A stretch of 64,000 bases of DNA from Distichodus sexfasciatus (Eukaryota; Chordata; Actinopteri; Characiformes; Distichodontidae). Below, piece by piece: positions 22,216 through 33,400 of this stretch. The DNA lies in NCBI GenBank assembly GCA_032718565.1, contig JAVGVS010000010.1, forward strand, positions 2,732,318 through 2,796,317. Direction: 5' to 3'. Every line of letters starts with the position of its first letter. Position 1 is the stretch's first letter. The notes beneath the pieces are model-generated. The model saw only the letters and a list, made by a program, of their open reading frames with translations, was not told the origin of the DNA and searched no databases. Both the position numbers and the translations under genes were made by a program.

Positions 22216-23293
22216 CTCTGATCAGAACTGTATATGAAAACAGAAAACAGATGTAGGGCATCTGACTTTAAATCTCACTATTAATATTTTTTTCAGTGAT
22301 GTATCAAATATACAAGTAATTGAACCCTAACACTTTAAAGGGACACTGTACCCAAAGATTTCAGCTTGGCTGACCATCATGACTTGATTAATTAAGTGAA
22401 AGAATAACTTTCATTCCAATGCCAAGTAAAAATTCAGCTTTTTACATGTCCACATATTTACATGACTGGTATTTAAACAAAGAAGCAGATGAATTGATAA
22501 ATAAAAAAGTACAGTAAAAATACAAATATAAAAATAGTATAACAGTTTTTTATAATAAAGCACAAGGCTTTATCTTGCATTCTGAAGTTTAAATCCCACT
22601 CCCGACAGAGACGAACCCTCAAATCTCCAGTGACAGCAGGTGTGAATGAACAGGGTGTGTGTGAGGAAAATAACTGAGCACTTTTATCCAGTGTCAGTGT
22701 GAAGACATGAGTCAAATGTTCTTAAGAGCGACATTAAGAACATTTTTTGCTTAAAATGCTTAGGCACTAAAGTTTATACTAATCTCGTAATATTAGTCTT
22801 CTTCCTTTAAAATACTCATTTAAGTAGATTGTGACTGTGATCAATAAGTGTATGTCAGAGAAAGAGACAGAGTTTAACACTGGCATTTTATCTGCTTTAT
22901 CCTGTGTTCAAACACTCATTGTCTGATCCCACCTCTTGACCCTGATCACTGTCTTTTCAGACAGCAGGTCAAATCTTCATATCAGGTGTAGCTTTGCTCA
23001 CTCAGAGTAGAGTCGTCTCACTAAAGCCACTGCCAGAACCTTCACCAACACATTCACAAGACAGTCATGACCTCTTCTCTATCCACTCACAAGCCTTTTT
23101 CTACTTACAGCTGAACATAACAATCAGAAGTCCAACTTTGGACTCTCAGTTCTCTCAGGCTTTCCACAACAGGTGGGTTGGAGAGGAAATTAACCCGTAC
23201 AACTGTGCTTTTTCTCACACACTCCTGTGCTTCCTTTATATGTGGGTGTGTGTGTAAGAAGGAGAGAGGGACAGAGGCCAGTTTAAAGTCACT

Positions 23294-23302
23294 GTTCCCA
23301 CA
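23294..23302 (-). promoter_or_regulatory. RBPJ (CSL) consensus match TGTGGGAAC, promoter-proximal
   Basis: Perfect YGTGGGAAM match on the minus strand, about 630 bp upstream of the heyl start codon. It is the best-placed candidate Notch-response site of the three. Confidence 0.4.
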
Positions 23303-23339
23303 GGTCTTCTTGCATTGTCTGTTGGTGGAGACTAATTAG

Positions 23340-23553
23340 AGAGAGAGAGACAGAGAGAGAGAGAGAGACTGTATGAGAAAGACAGAGGAGGGTAATTGAA
23401 AGGAGAAAATGACAGAGAATAGGGGGGGCTGATCAGAGGGAGGGAGAGAGGGAGGGAGAGCCGAAGAGCCAAAACTGGCAGTTGTGCCAAAGTGCCTGTC
23501 TATACTGTGTGTGTGAGAGAGAAAGAGAGAAAGAGAGAGAGAGAGAGAGAGAG
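23340..23553. repeat. (GA)n microsatellites
   Basis: Two purine tracts (about 23338-23370 and 23513-23553) of GA repeats, just upstream of the heyl first coding exon, with more GGGAGAGA-type sequence at 23400-23460 and 23700-23760. Confidence 0.9.
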
Positions 23554-23926
23554 CTTGGTGCCACTGCACAAAAGAGATCAAGGGAATGTGACTTGGCAAG
23601 TGGCAGAGCACTGGGGGTCCACAGAAGAAGACAAACGAGAGCTAAGCTGAAACAGCAAGAGAACACTAATAAAGAGTCCCCAAACATAGAACTTTTATTG
23701 TGGTGAGAGGGAAACGGACAGAGGGAGAGAAAGAGGGAGGTAGAGAGAGAGGGAGAGAGGCGTGCTGGCACCAGAGACTGCTTGGTTTACTCTCAGTTGT
23801 TTGTGGAGGGCAGAGGAACCCATCACCGCTGAGTTTGTCCTCACAGGATCAAGTGCTGTTGTTGTTGTTATTCGTCATTCATCTGCCCATCAATTTACGT
23901 GGCCACCTTGGGAGGAGAAGAGTGAA

Positions 23927-26795
23927 ATGAAGAGACCCCAGCATTACAGCTCTCCAGATTCTGACACAGACGAGCTGATTGATGTCGGCCAGGAGGACAG
24001 TTACTGGTGAGGAATTACCACATATATCCCCGACCTTCAAGCTGCCCACTTCTAACTATCCGCCAGAGTCCACTGCTTTCTACTGAGTGGAGGACTAAGT
24101 AGAAAGACATGTACAATGTGGATAAATGCATGTATGACATAATTTCAAAATTGACTCTTTAAGAGCTGCTGAAAGTTGTTTAGTCGAGTTTTAGACAGAC
24201 TGTAAATTCAATTTAGACTTAATCTGGGTTCAGAGAACTTGCTCTTTGAGCTGTAATGAAATGTTGGCCCTTGTTTTTGCATTGTACATCACTCAGTATT
24301 AATGTGTATTAATAAGTTATTCTGTTTTATATAACATTTCTGGATGAAGCCATTATTTGTAATATTTGCAAATGTATGTATAATAATTGTTCCAAAACTT
24401 TCGGTCGGGGGTAACACCCTAAATCCGCAGATAATTTTGTTTTCTGTGACATTAACATAATTTATTGACTCTTTATATCTGGAAGTAACATCACAGCACT
24501 GACACTTAATATATGGTTCGTATGAACAGTGCAGTTATGTAATGTGATGCTCCTTTTTTATCTGATTGTATTTTGGTTAAAATTGAATTATTACATTGAT
24601 TACAACATTTAGGTTTATTTTTTCCACACAATTTTTACAAACACTGAGAGATTTTTTTCTCCATCCTTTATTGTTTTTCTTCTTTTATTCAGTCAAATCA
24701 ACCTTCAGCTTTGTTTTTTCAAAAGCTGTGTCACAGCATCAATGAAAAAATCAAGTGCAGATTTGAAAATCATGTGTGTCTCATTTCCATTTTCTTTGAA
24801 ATGCTCTATAAAGAACCTAATTGTGTACCAGCTTTCATAAGTACAGGTTTTAAGCTTTAAACTGACACAGAGTGAAAGAATGAACATGTCCAGAGATCTG
24901 TAGTACACATGGGTCTGAAGTAATAAATATCAGCACTCACATCACAGTTTGAGATTTTATTTGAAGAATCAAATCTCAGCATAACAAATGAGAATTGTGT
25001 TGGACCTAACAGAATATTAGTCCTAAAATGTGAGTTAATCTGTTTAAGCCATCAAGAACATGAAGCCAAAAAATGCTTGAAATGGTTCTGGAGGAGACAG
25101 TGAAAGGCCCGAGCAAACCGATTCCATACCGAGGGATCATTCAAAGCTTTTTGCGAAAGACAAAATGCACGCGAGCCCCTCTGTAGCATGCCCTACAGAT
25201 ATGTAATCACTGTCTTCTTGACTCCATGAAACATGCTTTTGTAGAATGCAAGAAGCATAGCATGTCAGCCAAGTGAAACTAATGTTCTGAAACGCGTTAA
25301 ACCAAAATAATCCAGCTTTTCTCTACGCCAGGCGCTCCTGTGCCTAGCTGCTCTGAAAGTTAAATTAGATTGAGTTTGATGATGTGCAACTGTGTTTCTG
25401 CATTGTATTAAGTACAATAATGACAACAATATGCAATGACATCAAAGCTTTGATGTGCCCCTCTCTGTCCCTCTCCCTCTCTCAGTCCTGTCACGGGGTC
25501 CATGTCTCCAGGCAGTACCTCTCAGATTCTGGCTCGCAAGAAGAGAAGAGGGGTGAGTGTATCATCCTTATTTACTTATTGCTCATTATTCCTCTGTTTT
25601 AGAATTTGCAAATCTTCTCACTGTATCTAGGCCAAGCATTGTCTATTTCCACTCTTACTTTTATATATTTAAATGATGCCAACTGTCTGCAGATCATTGA
25701 AAAGAGACGAAGAGACAGAATCAATCACAGTTTGTCAGAGCTGAGGAGGCTTGTGCCCAGTGCCTTTGAGAAACAGGTAAGACGTCATTTAAATTAGATA
25801 ACGAATGCAGTGTAAACCTCTCTGCACATATCGGTGGGAATTTACATGAATTCTATGGATCAAATTCAGTATAAAATATGCATTCAAACCAGTCCTGGTC
25901 ATTCCTCCTAATTAGGGCTCATCTAAACTGGAAAAGGCTGAGATTCTTCAAATGACAGTAGATCATCTGAAACTGCTGCATGCTATGGGCGGTAAAGGTG
26001 AGCACATTCTTACTCTAGTAGAAATACTCTGCATTTTTACAGCATTTCTACACTCTGATGGGAGCCTGTGCATTAAATAGACTTTGAAAATATGTTTTTT
26101 TGTTTTCACCTTAAGGCTACTTTGATGCCCGCGCCCTGGCAGTGGACTACAGGACGCTGGGTTTCCGGGAGTGTGTGGGGGAGGTGGTCAGATACCTCAG
26201 CTCTCTGGAGGGCGTCGAATCTTCAGATCCCATCGCTGCACGCTTGGTTTCCCACCTAAGTCACTGTGCCAGTGAGCTCGACCCTCTCCACCAGAGCCCA
26301 GCCACCCTGCCTTTCCATCCCTGGCCCTGGGGCTCTTTTCCTCCTCTCTCTGGCCCCACAAGCCCGGGCCCCATCACCTCCTCGCACTTCACCGCCACCG
26401 GCCGCCGAGACCTGGCACCTCACACTGCTGCCCTCCTGACCTATCCCTCGCCGGCCCTGCGTGTGGCACCTGTAAGCAGCCAGGGGGCGATGTTGAGCCC
26501 AGTTCTATCACCAGGCCGCCGGTTGCCCTCTGTCTCCTCCCACCCTCACAGACTGCCACAGCTGTCACCGGAGAGCACCAGTGTCCCCTCACCCCTACAC
26601 TCGACTGCACCCCTTCCCGCTTGCTCCTCTTCATCCTCCCCTATCTCTTCCTCTTCTCCCTCCTCCTCTGCTCCCCACCCGCAGGTTTCCTTCAGGCCCT
26701 TTGCTTCTCTCAGGTCTCCAGCCCCAGTGTTGAGGGGAACTGGCGGCTCTAGTAAGTCAGCACAAGCTTGGGGAACAGAGATTGGGGCGTTTTGA
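23927..26795 (+). CDS. heyl: Hes-related bHLH repressor with YRPW-like motif (HEYL)
   Basis: Nuclear bHLH-Orange repressor downstream of Notch. Coding exons: 23927-24006, 25486-25552, 25693-25776, 25916-25997 and 26116-26795. All junctions are GT-AG, phases agree, and the product is 330 residues (human HEYL 328). The N-terminus [19 protein letters not shown] and the linker [10 protein letters not shown] match HEYL. The bHLH lies at about 45-100 ([36 protein letters not shown]), with the Hey-type Gly in place of the Hes Pro in the basic region. The Orange domain is at about 118-155 ([13 protein letters not shown]). A Pro/Ser-rich half follows. The C-terminus is [11 protein letters not shown]: the TEIGAF end typical of HEY proteins is kept, but there is no YRPW tetrapeptide, as in other HEYL proteins. 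Start chosen by family similarity; the longer upstream reading frame is 5' UTR. Confidence 0.95.
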
Positions 26796-28559
26796 TTCAG
26801 CCGAAGGAACGGACTGCCCCAAACATGCTATGCATGGCCATCAGAACACTATATTCATATTCACTATATTCAAATTCATATTCATTGGCACACATGCCCC
26901 CTGTCCACTGTGTCCCCTTAAAAGGTAAAGAAAAAACATGCTTTCATATTTTTTTAAATTTGAAATGGTAACCAAAATGCAATTTAAAACGAAGCAACCA
27001 CTGAATTATATAGAAATGATGATAATGATCATTTGTTTCTAGTCAGCTGCTCAAAACTGGACAAAAGATATTGACTTCAGAAGGTGGTTATCATGAGCAT
27101 TGAATATCGTCATATTTAACATACAATATAACGCTCTGTAAGATAAACAGATGGACAGATAAAAAAAGACTGACGGAAGAATCTTCTCACATCAGTTAAA
27201 ATGTGCATCCATCGTTTCTACTGAGTTTTATCTGTTTGTTTCTCTGTGTACTCCATCATTTAAATACAAGTTTTACTTGGATTCTTATGTCAGATTCTAT
27301 AAAGAGAGAAGTGCCTTCAAATCAGTGCCCTGTGTTATTGTGTTACAGTACCCTCCTCTGGGTTTGTCGCCTCACTACCAGCCATTACGTAGCAGCATAA
27401 TGATATATCTTTTGTAGCTGACAAGAAGAGAAACGTCTTTAACTCACAAACTCACCCACAATAGCATATCCAAAAAAGTCCTGGGAAAGAGGCAGCAGAA
27501 CAGACAGACAGAGAGCCAATTACACAGAAGATTCATTTGGGTGCAAGAGGACCAGACCTCCGTAAGGCTTGATGGGAATGGTGCAGGCTGGCAGCTTGGG
27601 CGCTGGTTTAGCTCCTGCTTGGCCATGAGAAATCTGGGTTTGCTTTGGGCCTTTTCACTGCCTCAGCCTAAACCTGCACACTGCATTTACGGTCAGTCTG
27701 ATGACCTGTCTTAGAATAACATTTTTATATGCTTTTAGAAAAACAGACAAACACACAAACAAAAATGCTCAAATGCAGGTCTAAAGAGATACTGACAAGG
27801 TGTTGGCTACAATCAGAGTGCACTCGATCACTCACTCAGTAATAGTGCATCATCAAATATAACTTAAGTTTAGTACACCAGGAGAAACAAAAATGCAGGA
27901 AACCTTGTATTACGTTAAAGTCATATTAGTCCTCATTATTGTCTGGAGAGAATGAAGATTTAAAAAAAACTGATTTGTTTGTCTACCTAGAGACTGAATA
28001 GAACTACAATGTGGACAAACTTAATGGACATTTTAAAATCATTTCATCTTCTTCAAAAAAGGTTTTTAAGCTAATTTTACAATAAAAATGAGTCAACAGT
28101 TTTCTATGTTGCACACACACATAGTGAGGATAGCTAGTCAGCCCCATTTAGCTTAAGATTCAGTTTATTCTCATAAATGTAACGTTGCAAAATGTACATG
28201 ACGTGACATGGGCAATCTGTGTTCTACACACATCTAAAACACTGTGGAATGTGGGCTATTTTTTCTCTAAAGAGACGAGTGATGCATGATGTGCGGTGTT
28301 GACCATGATTACTGTATAACAAACAATACCACTACATTTTACCTTCAAAAGGGCAATTAAAATGTTTGTCAGAACGTCACATTGCAAAGATTTAAAGTGT
28401 TGCTTTTGAATGCATCAAAGAATGAATGTTTTCGGTTGCGGGGATGCTGTTTGTTTGGCTGCTTTTTTTCCTCCCTTAAAGCTTACATTTCAAAAGGGGT
28501 GTGGATGTGTACATATATGGAATGTCTGTGTGTAGCTTTGTGTGGTTTTTGTGTGAGTG
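26796..28559. other. heyl 3' UTR and spacer
   Basis: AT-rich with no further exon. The heyl polyadenylation site could not be fixed. Short ORFs (for example 27203-27400) have no family features. Confidence 0.45.
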
Positions 28560-28855
28560 TGTGTGTATGTGTGTGTGTGTGTACCATGTTTTTATGCATT
28601 GTGGGGACCTTTTTTCTCCTAAAATCACTTTTGTTCATTTTTATGGCTTTGTGGGGACATTTGAAAGGTCCCCATGAGGGAAAAATGACTATAGAAATTT
28701 AAATGTTTTATTTGAGTAACTAAAAGAGGTAAAAGATGTGCATTTGGATATGAAGTTAAGTTTAGGGTTAAGGTTAGTGTTAGCTGTAGTCATTATGGAA
28801 GTCTAGGGAATGTCCCCACAAAGATTTTTTACAAGTGTGTGTGTGTGTGTGTGTG
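28560..28855 (+). repeat. TG-anchored repeat family, copy 2
   Basis: Bordered by (TG)n on both sides. It has ATTGTGGGGACC, CCTAAAATCACTTTTGTTC, TTTGTGGGGACATTTGAAAG, GTCCCCATGAGG, AGAGGTAAAAGATGTG, GTTTAGGGTTAAGG and AGTCATTATGGAAGTCTAGG, collinear with the copies at 21890-22215 (inverted) and 45495-45783. Confidence 0.75.
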
Positions 28856-28859
28856 TGTG

Positions 28860-30233
28860 CATGTGCATGTGGGTGCGCGTGTATGTGTTTTCCAGGCTGT
28901 GGTGGGACACTGTGTCTGTGTGTACTGAAGTGTGCGTCCGCAAAGCAGCACGAGGGTGGACGAGTGGCGTGCTGGATGCGGCTAGGAAAGTGTGTGTATG
29001 TGTGTTTATGTTGCTGCGAATGTTTGGACTGACTCTCTTGTGAGTGGCGTGTGAGTGTGTGTGTGAGCGTGTGTGTACAGCTCCCCTGGTCTGCCATTCT
29101 TTTGGTGTGCAGCAAAGCCTGTGTTGCCACCACAGCTTCCAGCCCGGGCCACCACAGTCACATGAGACTGGCTTTCCCACGGGGAGGGGGGCCACGCTGA
29201 GGAGCAAGGAAGATCTGGCCTGAAGGAATGATGGAGAGAGGAGGGCTTCCATTCAACCAATAGGACAAATAGCATCGTTTATCTGACTTTTAAATTAATG
29301 ACCCAATATTTTACACTTCTATTTAATTTAGAAACATTAAAAGGACATCCCAAAGACTCTAATGTGACTATCAACAAAAACAAGTCTGAGAACGTGTTTT
29401 TCACAGGAGCGCTTTTAGCAAAGGAGTCATATTATACACAGCATAAAATATAATTAAATTAAATAAAATGAAACAAGATAAGGGAGCTAATTTGCTAGTT
29501 GATTATTAGCAACAGTATCATCTTTGAGGGTGTTTAACGTTTAAAGTATCATTTTTGACCTGTCTTTACACAGGTCAATTCTGTCTATTCTGTGTATTCT
29601 ATTACACAGAATAGCAAATGTGTAACTAAATAGTGTAACTATGTTAACAAAGTTAAGTATATATTCTATACTTTAGGACAGGTACTGCACATGTTTCAAT
29701 GCTAAGACGCTTTATATAATTCAAAAAAGAAAACACAAAAAGCAACAATCAATCATCATGTATATATTTAGATTTGTTCTTTGATTTATTTCCGAGCACT
29801 TTTATGCATTGTTTGGCATGAAATTAGCACTGTACAATAATCCTTAGTTTATGCAATCTTAATGGAAACCTCCAGTAATCTGCTTCATGCACTTGAATCA
29901 CAATTTTCTGTGATGTCTTGCAAGATGAGGATTATCATTCTGAAAAAAAAGACATAAAGAAGAGGTCACTTATGGTTCATTTTGCTTTTGTTTTAGGTGG
30001 GCTCTAAGGAGGAACATCATGGGCACATTTAAAGCTACTAAAAGACATTTGAAAGAATGGTCCATTCCAATTTGTTGGAATGGTCACATCATAGTCACAT
30101 CCTGAGTCAGTGTTTGTCCTAAAAAGTATTTGGGACATTTCGTTAAAAGTCTCAAAGAGTTTAAAAGTGATAATTTATAAATATGGAGTATTTTAGTGTA
30201 ATACTGTAGGGTAGGGTACTGTAGGGTTATTCT
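28860..30233. other. Spacer, no gene recognised
   Basis: The first 230 bp are TG-rich low-complexity sequence; the rest is AT-rich. ORFs here on both strands are driven by the TG repeats. Nothing else supported. Confidence 0.5.
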
Positions 30234-30450
30234 GAGTGAGTGAGTGAGTGATTATTTTGTCATTGAGAACACACCACAGCACACAGTGCACCACAACGAA
30301 ATCTGACCTCCGCATCCATGGAGGAGCAGTGGGCAGCTAACAAGCGCCCGAGGAGCAGTGCTTGGGGATGGTACCCTGCTCATGAGTACCTCAGTGATAA
30401 CTTTACCGGTCCTGGTTTCGAACCGGCGACCTTCTGACCACGGGGTGAAC
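30234..30450 (-). mobile_element. tRNA-derived SINE, copy 2, at the 3' end of the protease gene
   Basis: Same family as 18446-18700: GTGAGTGAGTGATTATTTTG, ACACAGTGCACCAC, CATGAGTACCTCAGTGA, and a B-box-like GGTTTCGAACC. The open frame of the protease's last exon runs into it and stops at 30403-30405. Confidence 0.75.
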
Positions 30451-33400
30451 TTTAACATACATTACCTCAAGTAGGGTAAGAAGGTATTCTTGTACAGTTT
30501 GCATATACTTAAAATTGTCCAGACAATATTTTATAAAGTAATTAAGAAATAATAAGAGACCTTTAATGAAGGTCTCACCATTTTCTACTGCACGTCTGAT
30601 CCATTGCAGGTAATGGGAAACACGGGTGTAAACTCCAGGCTTGCCAGGTTGTCCACAGCCCAGTCCCCAAGTAGTCAGTCCTGTTAGATACCAAGTGCTT
30701 TCACTTTTACACACCAGTGGACCCCCAGAATCCCCCTAATGAACCGAGAAAAAAGCATTGCAACGATTAAGCATATACACACATTTTACATATTTTGTAA
30801 GTCAGATGTCAGCTCACATCACAAGTATCTATTTCTCCTTCGGGGTATCCAGCACACAAGTTACTTGTAATGATTTTATAACGGTGCACTTTGCCAGACA
30901 TGAGCGCTGCACACGCTTCTGGACCCATGAGAGGAACCTGGGCTTCCTGCAGTGTGTCCGGATATGAGCCTGTAATACACCGTATAGTAAGAACATACAT
31001 CCAATAGTGTCTTGTACTGACACATACTTAAGCATCACACTACCTGTCTCAAGCCTCCCCCATCCAGTTACAGTGCATTTCTTCCCAAAATAGCTGGCCT
31101 CTTGTTCTGCTCTTATTAAACACACAGGGCCTACACCATCTGGAGATGAAGGAGTAACACAAAAACACAATAAACAAACCATAAAGATATCTGAAAAATA
31201 TCAGAGAAATTTTGGTTCTTGCCAAGAAAACAAATATGGATCCGAAACTTACCACTGAAAGTAATTGGTGTCTTTGTTTTTAACAGAGCAATATCATTTT
31301 CCAGAGTTTCCATATTAAACTGGGGATGCATTACAACCTTTTCCAGCATATACTCTGTTACATTATCTGACAGTTTAGTTAAGCCGACACGAACTGACAG
31401 CTGTGTGTTTGGTCTAAAAATATAAAATATATTATTAAAATGTACCAAAGATACCTGGCATTAAGTAGCATATGTTTAACTGTTTGATTTGTTTTTGTTA
31501 GTTTTTTCTTTAACAAATTTGAGTTGACTTAATAAGTAAATCTACTTACAAAGAGAGACAGTGTGCTGCTGTGAGAATCCATCTGTCGGCAATAATGGAT
31601 CCACCACATGTATGATGTGTGCCTAAACTCTATATAAATTTGCACAAAAATATGTGGAGACATGAGACCACTTAAAGAATTTGTACTAAATCTTAAAACA
31701 ACTCCAAGCTTCCATTACAACTTTTTAATGTTGTACTTCATGAGAAAAAAAGCAAAGCTAATAACTGCCATATTTTCCAAAGTCTTGATTTAATTAGTTG
31801 ATTTCATTTTTTTTAAATATTGGGACAGAAACTTTTGCTTTTTGTAATTTTTAAAAAGCTATTTATTTGCCTTCCACTACTTGCTTTCGTTCATTCATTC
31901 ATTCATTCATTCATTATTCAAAGCGCTTAATCCCAGTTGGGGTTGTTAGGGCACTGGAGTTTATCCCAGGAACTACAGGTGCAGGGCGGGGACCAACCCT
32001 GGGCAGGTGCCAACATATCGCAGGGCACACACAATCACACTCCCATTCACACCTAAAGGGGGCCTGTTTAGATTCGTCTATATTGCATGCCTTTGGACTG
32101 TGGGAGGAAACAGAAGCACCTGAAGTAAACCCACAAACAAGGGGAGAACATGCAAACTCTACACAGAGAAAGGCCATACGGCCGACCTGGGGATTGAACC
32201 CATGACCTTCTTGCTGTGAGGCAGCAACACTAACCACTGCCAGCCGTACTTGCTTTCGTTTCACCCTTTTTTTAAAGGATTCTCAAATTATTTCTGTAAC
32301 GCATATTGGTTGCGTTTACACTTACCTTTAACTTCTGAAGGCTAATCTGCCAGGGCCATTTACCTGATGAGGCAGCATAGCCCCCAAAAATCCTTGCTGA
32401 AGTTTCTTCAGTCCTTCCACAGTCTGCCAATCACATTCATAACAACACATTCAGTATCACAGTATTATTAAACTTTAGAGGTTAGATTTATTTTTAGTAT
32501 TTTTAAAGATTAGATAAATATTAAAATATGTACATTAATCAAACCAATAGTACATCTGTGTGGTATATTTTCTTATAGTGTAGTTGGAAGTTCATACTTT
32601 AGTGATGGGTTCTATGCTTACGAGAAGTACATTTGCAGTGGAATTTCAAACACGTTGTTCTTTACTTACCTATATGCAAGAAAAATTCTGCATTCATTCC
32701 AAAAAAAGTCATATAGTCAAACAAATTAACATACTTTTTGGGGGTTTAATCATGACATGTTAAACAATTTTAGATGGAAATACAACTTTGCATTTTATGT
32801 GTATGTAAAGCTGCTAGCCATTTCACAAACCAGTGACTGAGGTTGTGTGATCTTTACAGTCTCTAAGAGAAAAGCCAGAGATCACACCACGCATGGACAC
32901 CACTTTAGTTGGTTGAGGTAGAGTCATAATCTTCTTTAGGTAACATCTTTTCCTGGAAACCCATCAGCATACATTAATATGAAATCAGGCTTGCAATAGA
33001 AAGATCTTAAATGAGCTTTATACAATTCACTCAGTGTAATTACCCGTGTTCAGAAGAACTGAAAGATGGAAGAACGTAAGCGTAGAACTGACAGTCTGGG
33101 TCTGCTGTGCACAGTTCTTGACAAGATATACTATCATCCACTCTCACATAACGGTAATCATTTAAGTTAAAGTCAACATTTTCATATTGTGTGGTTGCCC
33201 AAGCTTTTGCAGGAAAGAAGAAATAAGGTTAAGCAAAGTCAATATTGATTATATAATGGAATTCAAGGAAATGGAATTAAAAAGATTGAGGATTACTCAC
33301 AATGTGAGTGTTGACAGTTGCGTGTTGGTAGGCCACAATAAGAGTTGTCTTTTCTAGACCAGTCATCAGCACTTATTTCTTTTTTATACTTCAAGAAGCA

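Larger units (their letters stand above)
18701..23290. other. Large gene-free region upstream of heyl
   Basis: No coding exon could be supported. The region includes GC-rich, low-repeat blocks at about 19060-19200, 19780-20000 and 20690-20800 that look like candidate regulatory elements, two RBPJ consensus matches, a TG microsatellite (21039-21116) and a TG-anchored repeat (21890-22215). ORFs through the TG tract are artefacts. Confidence 0.4.
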
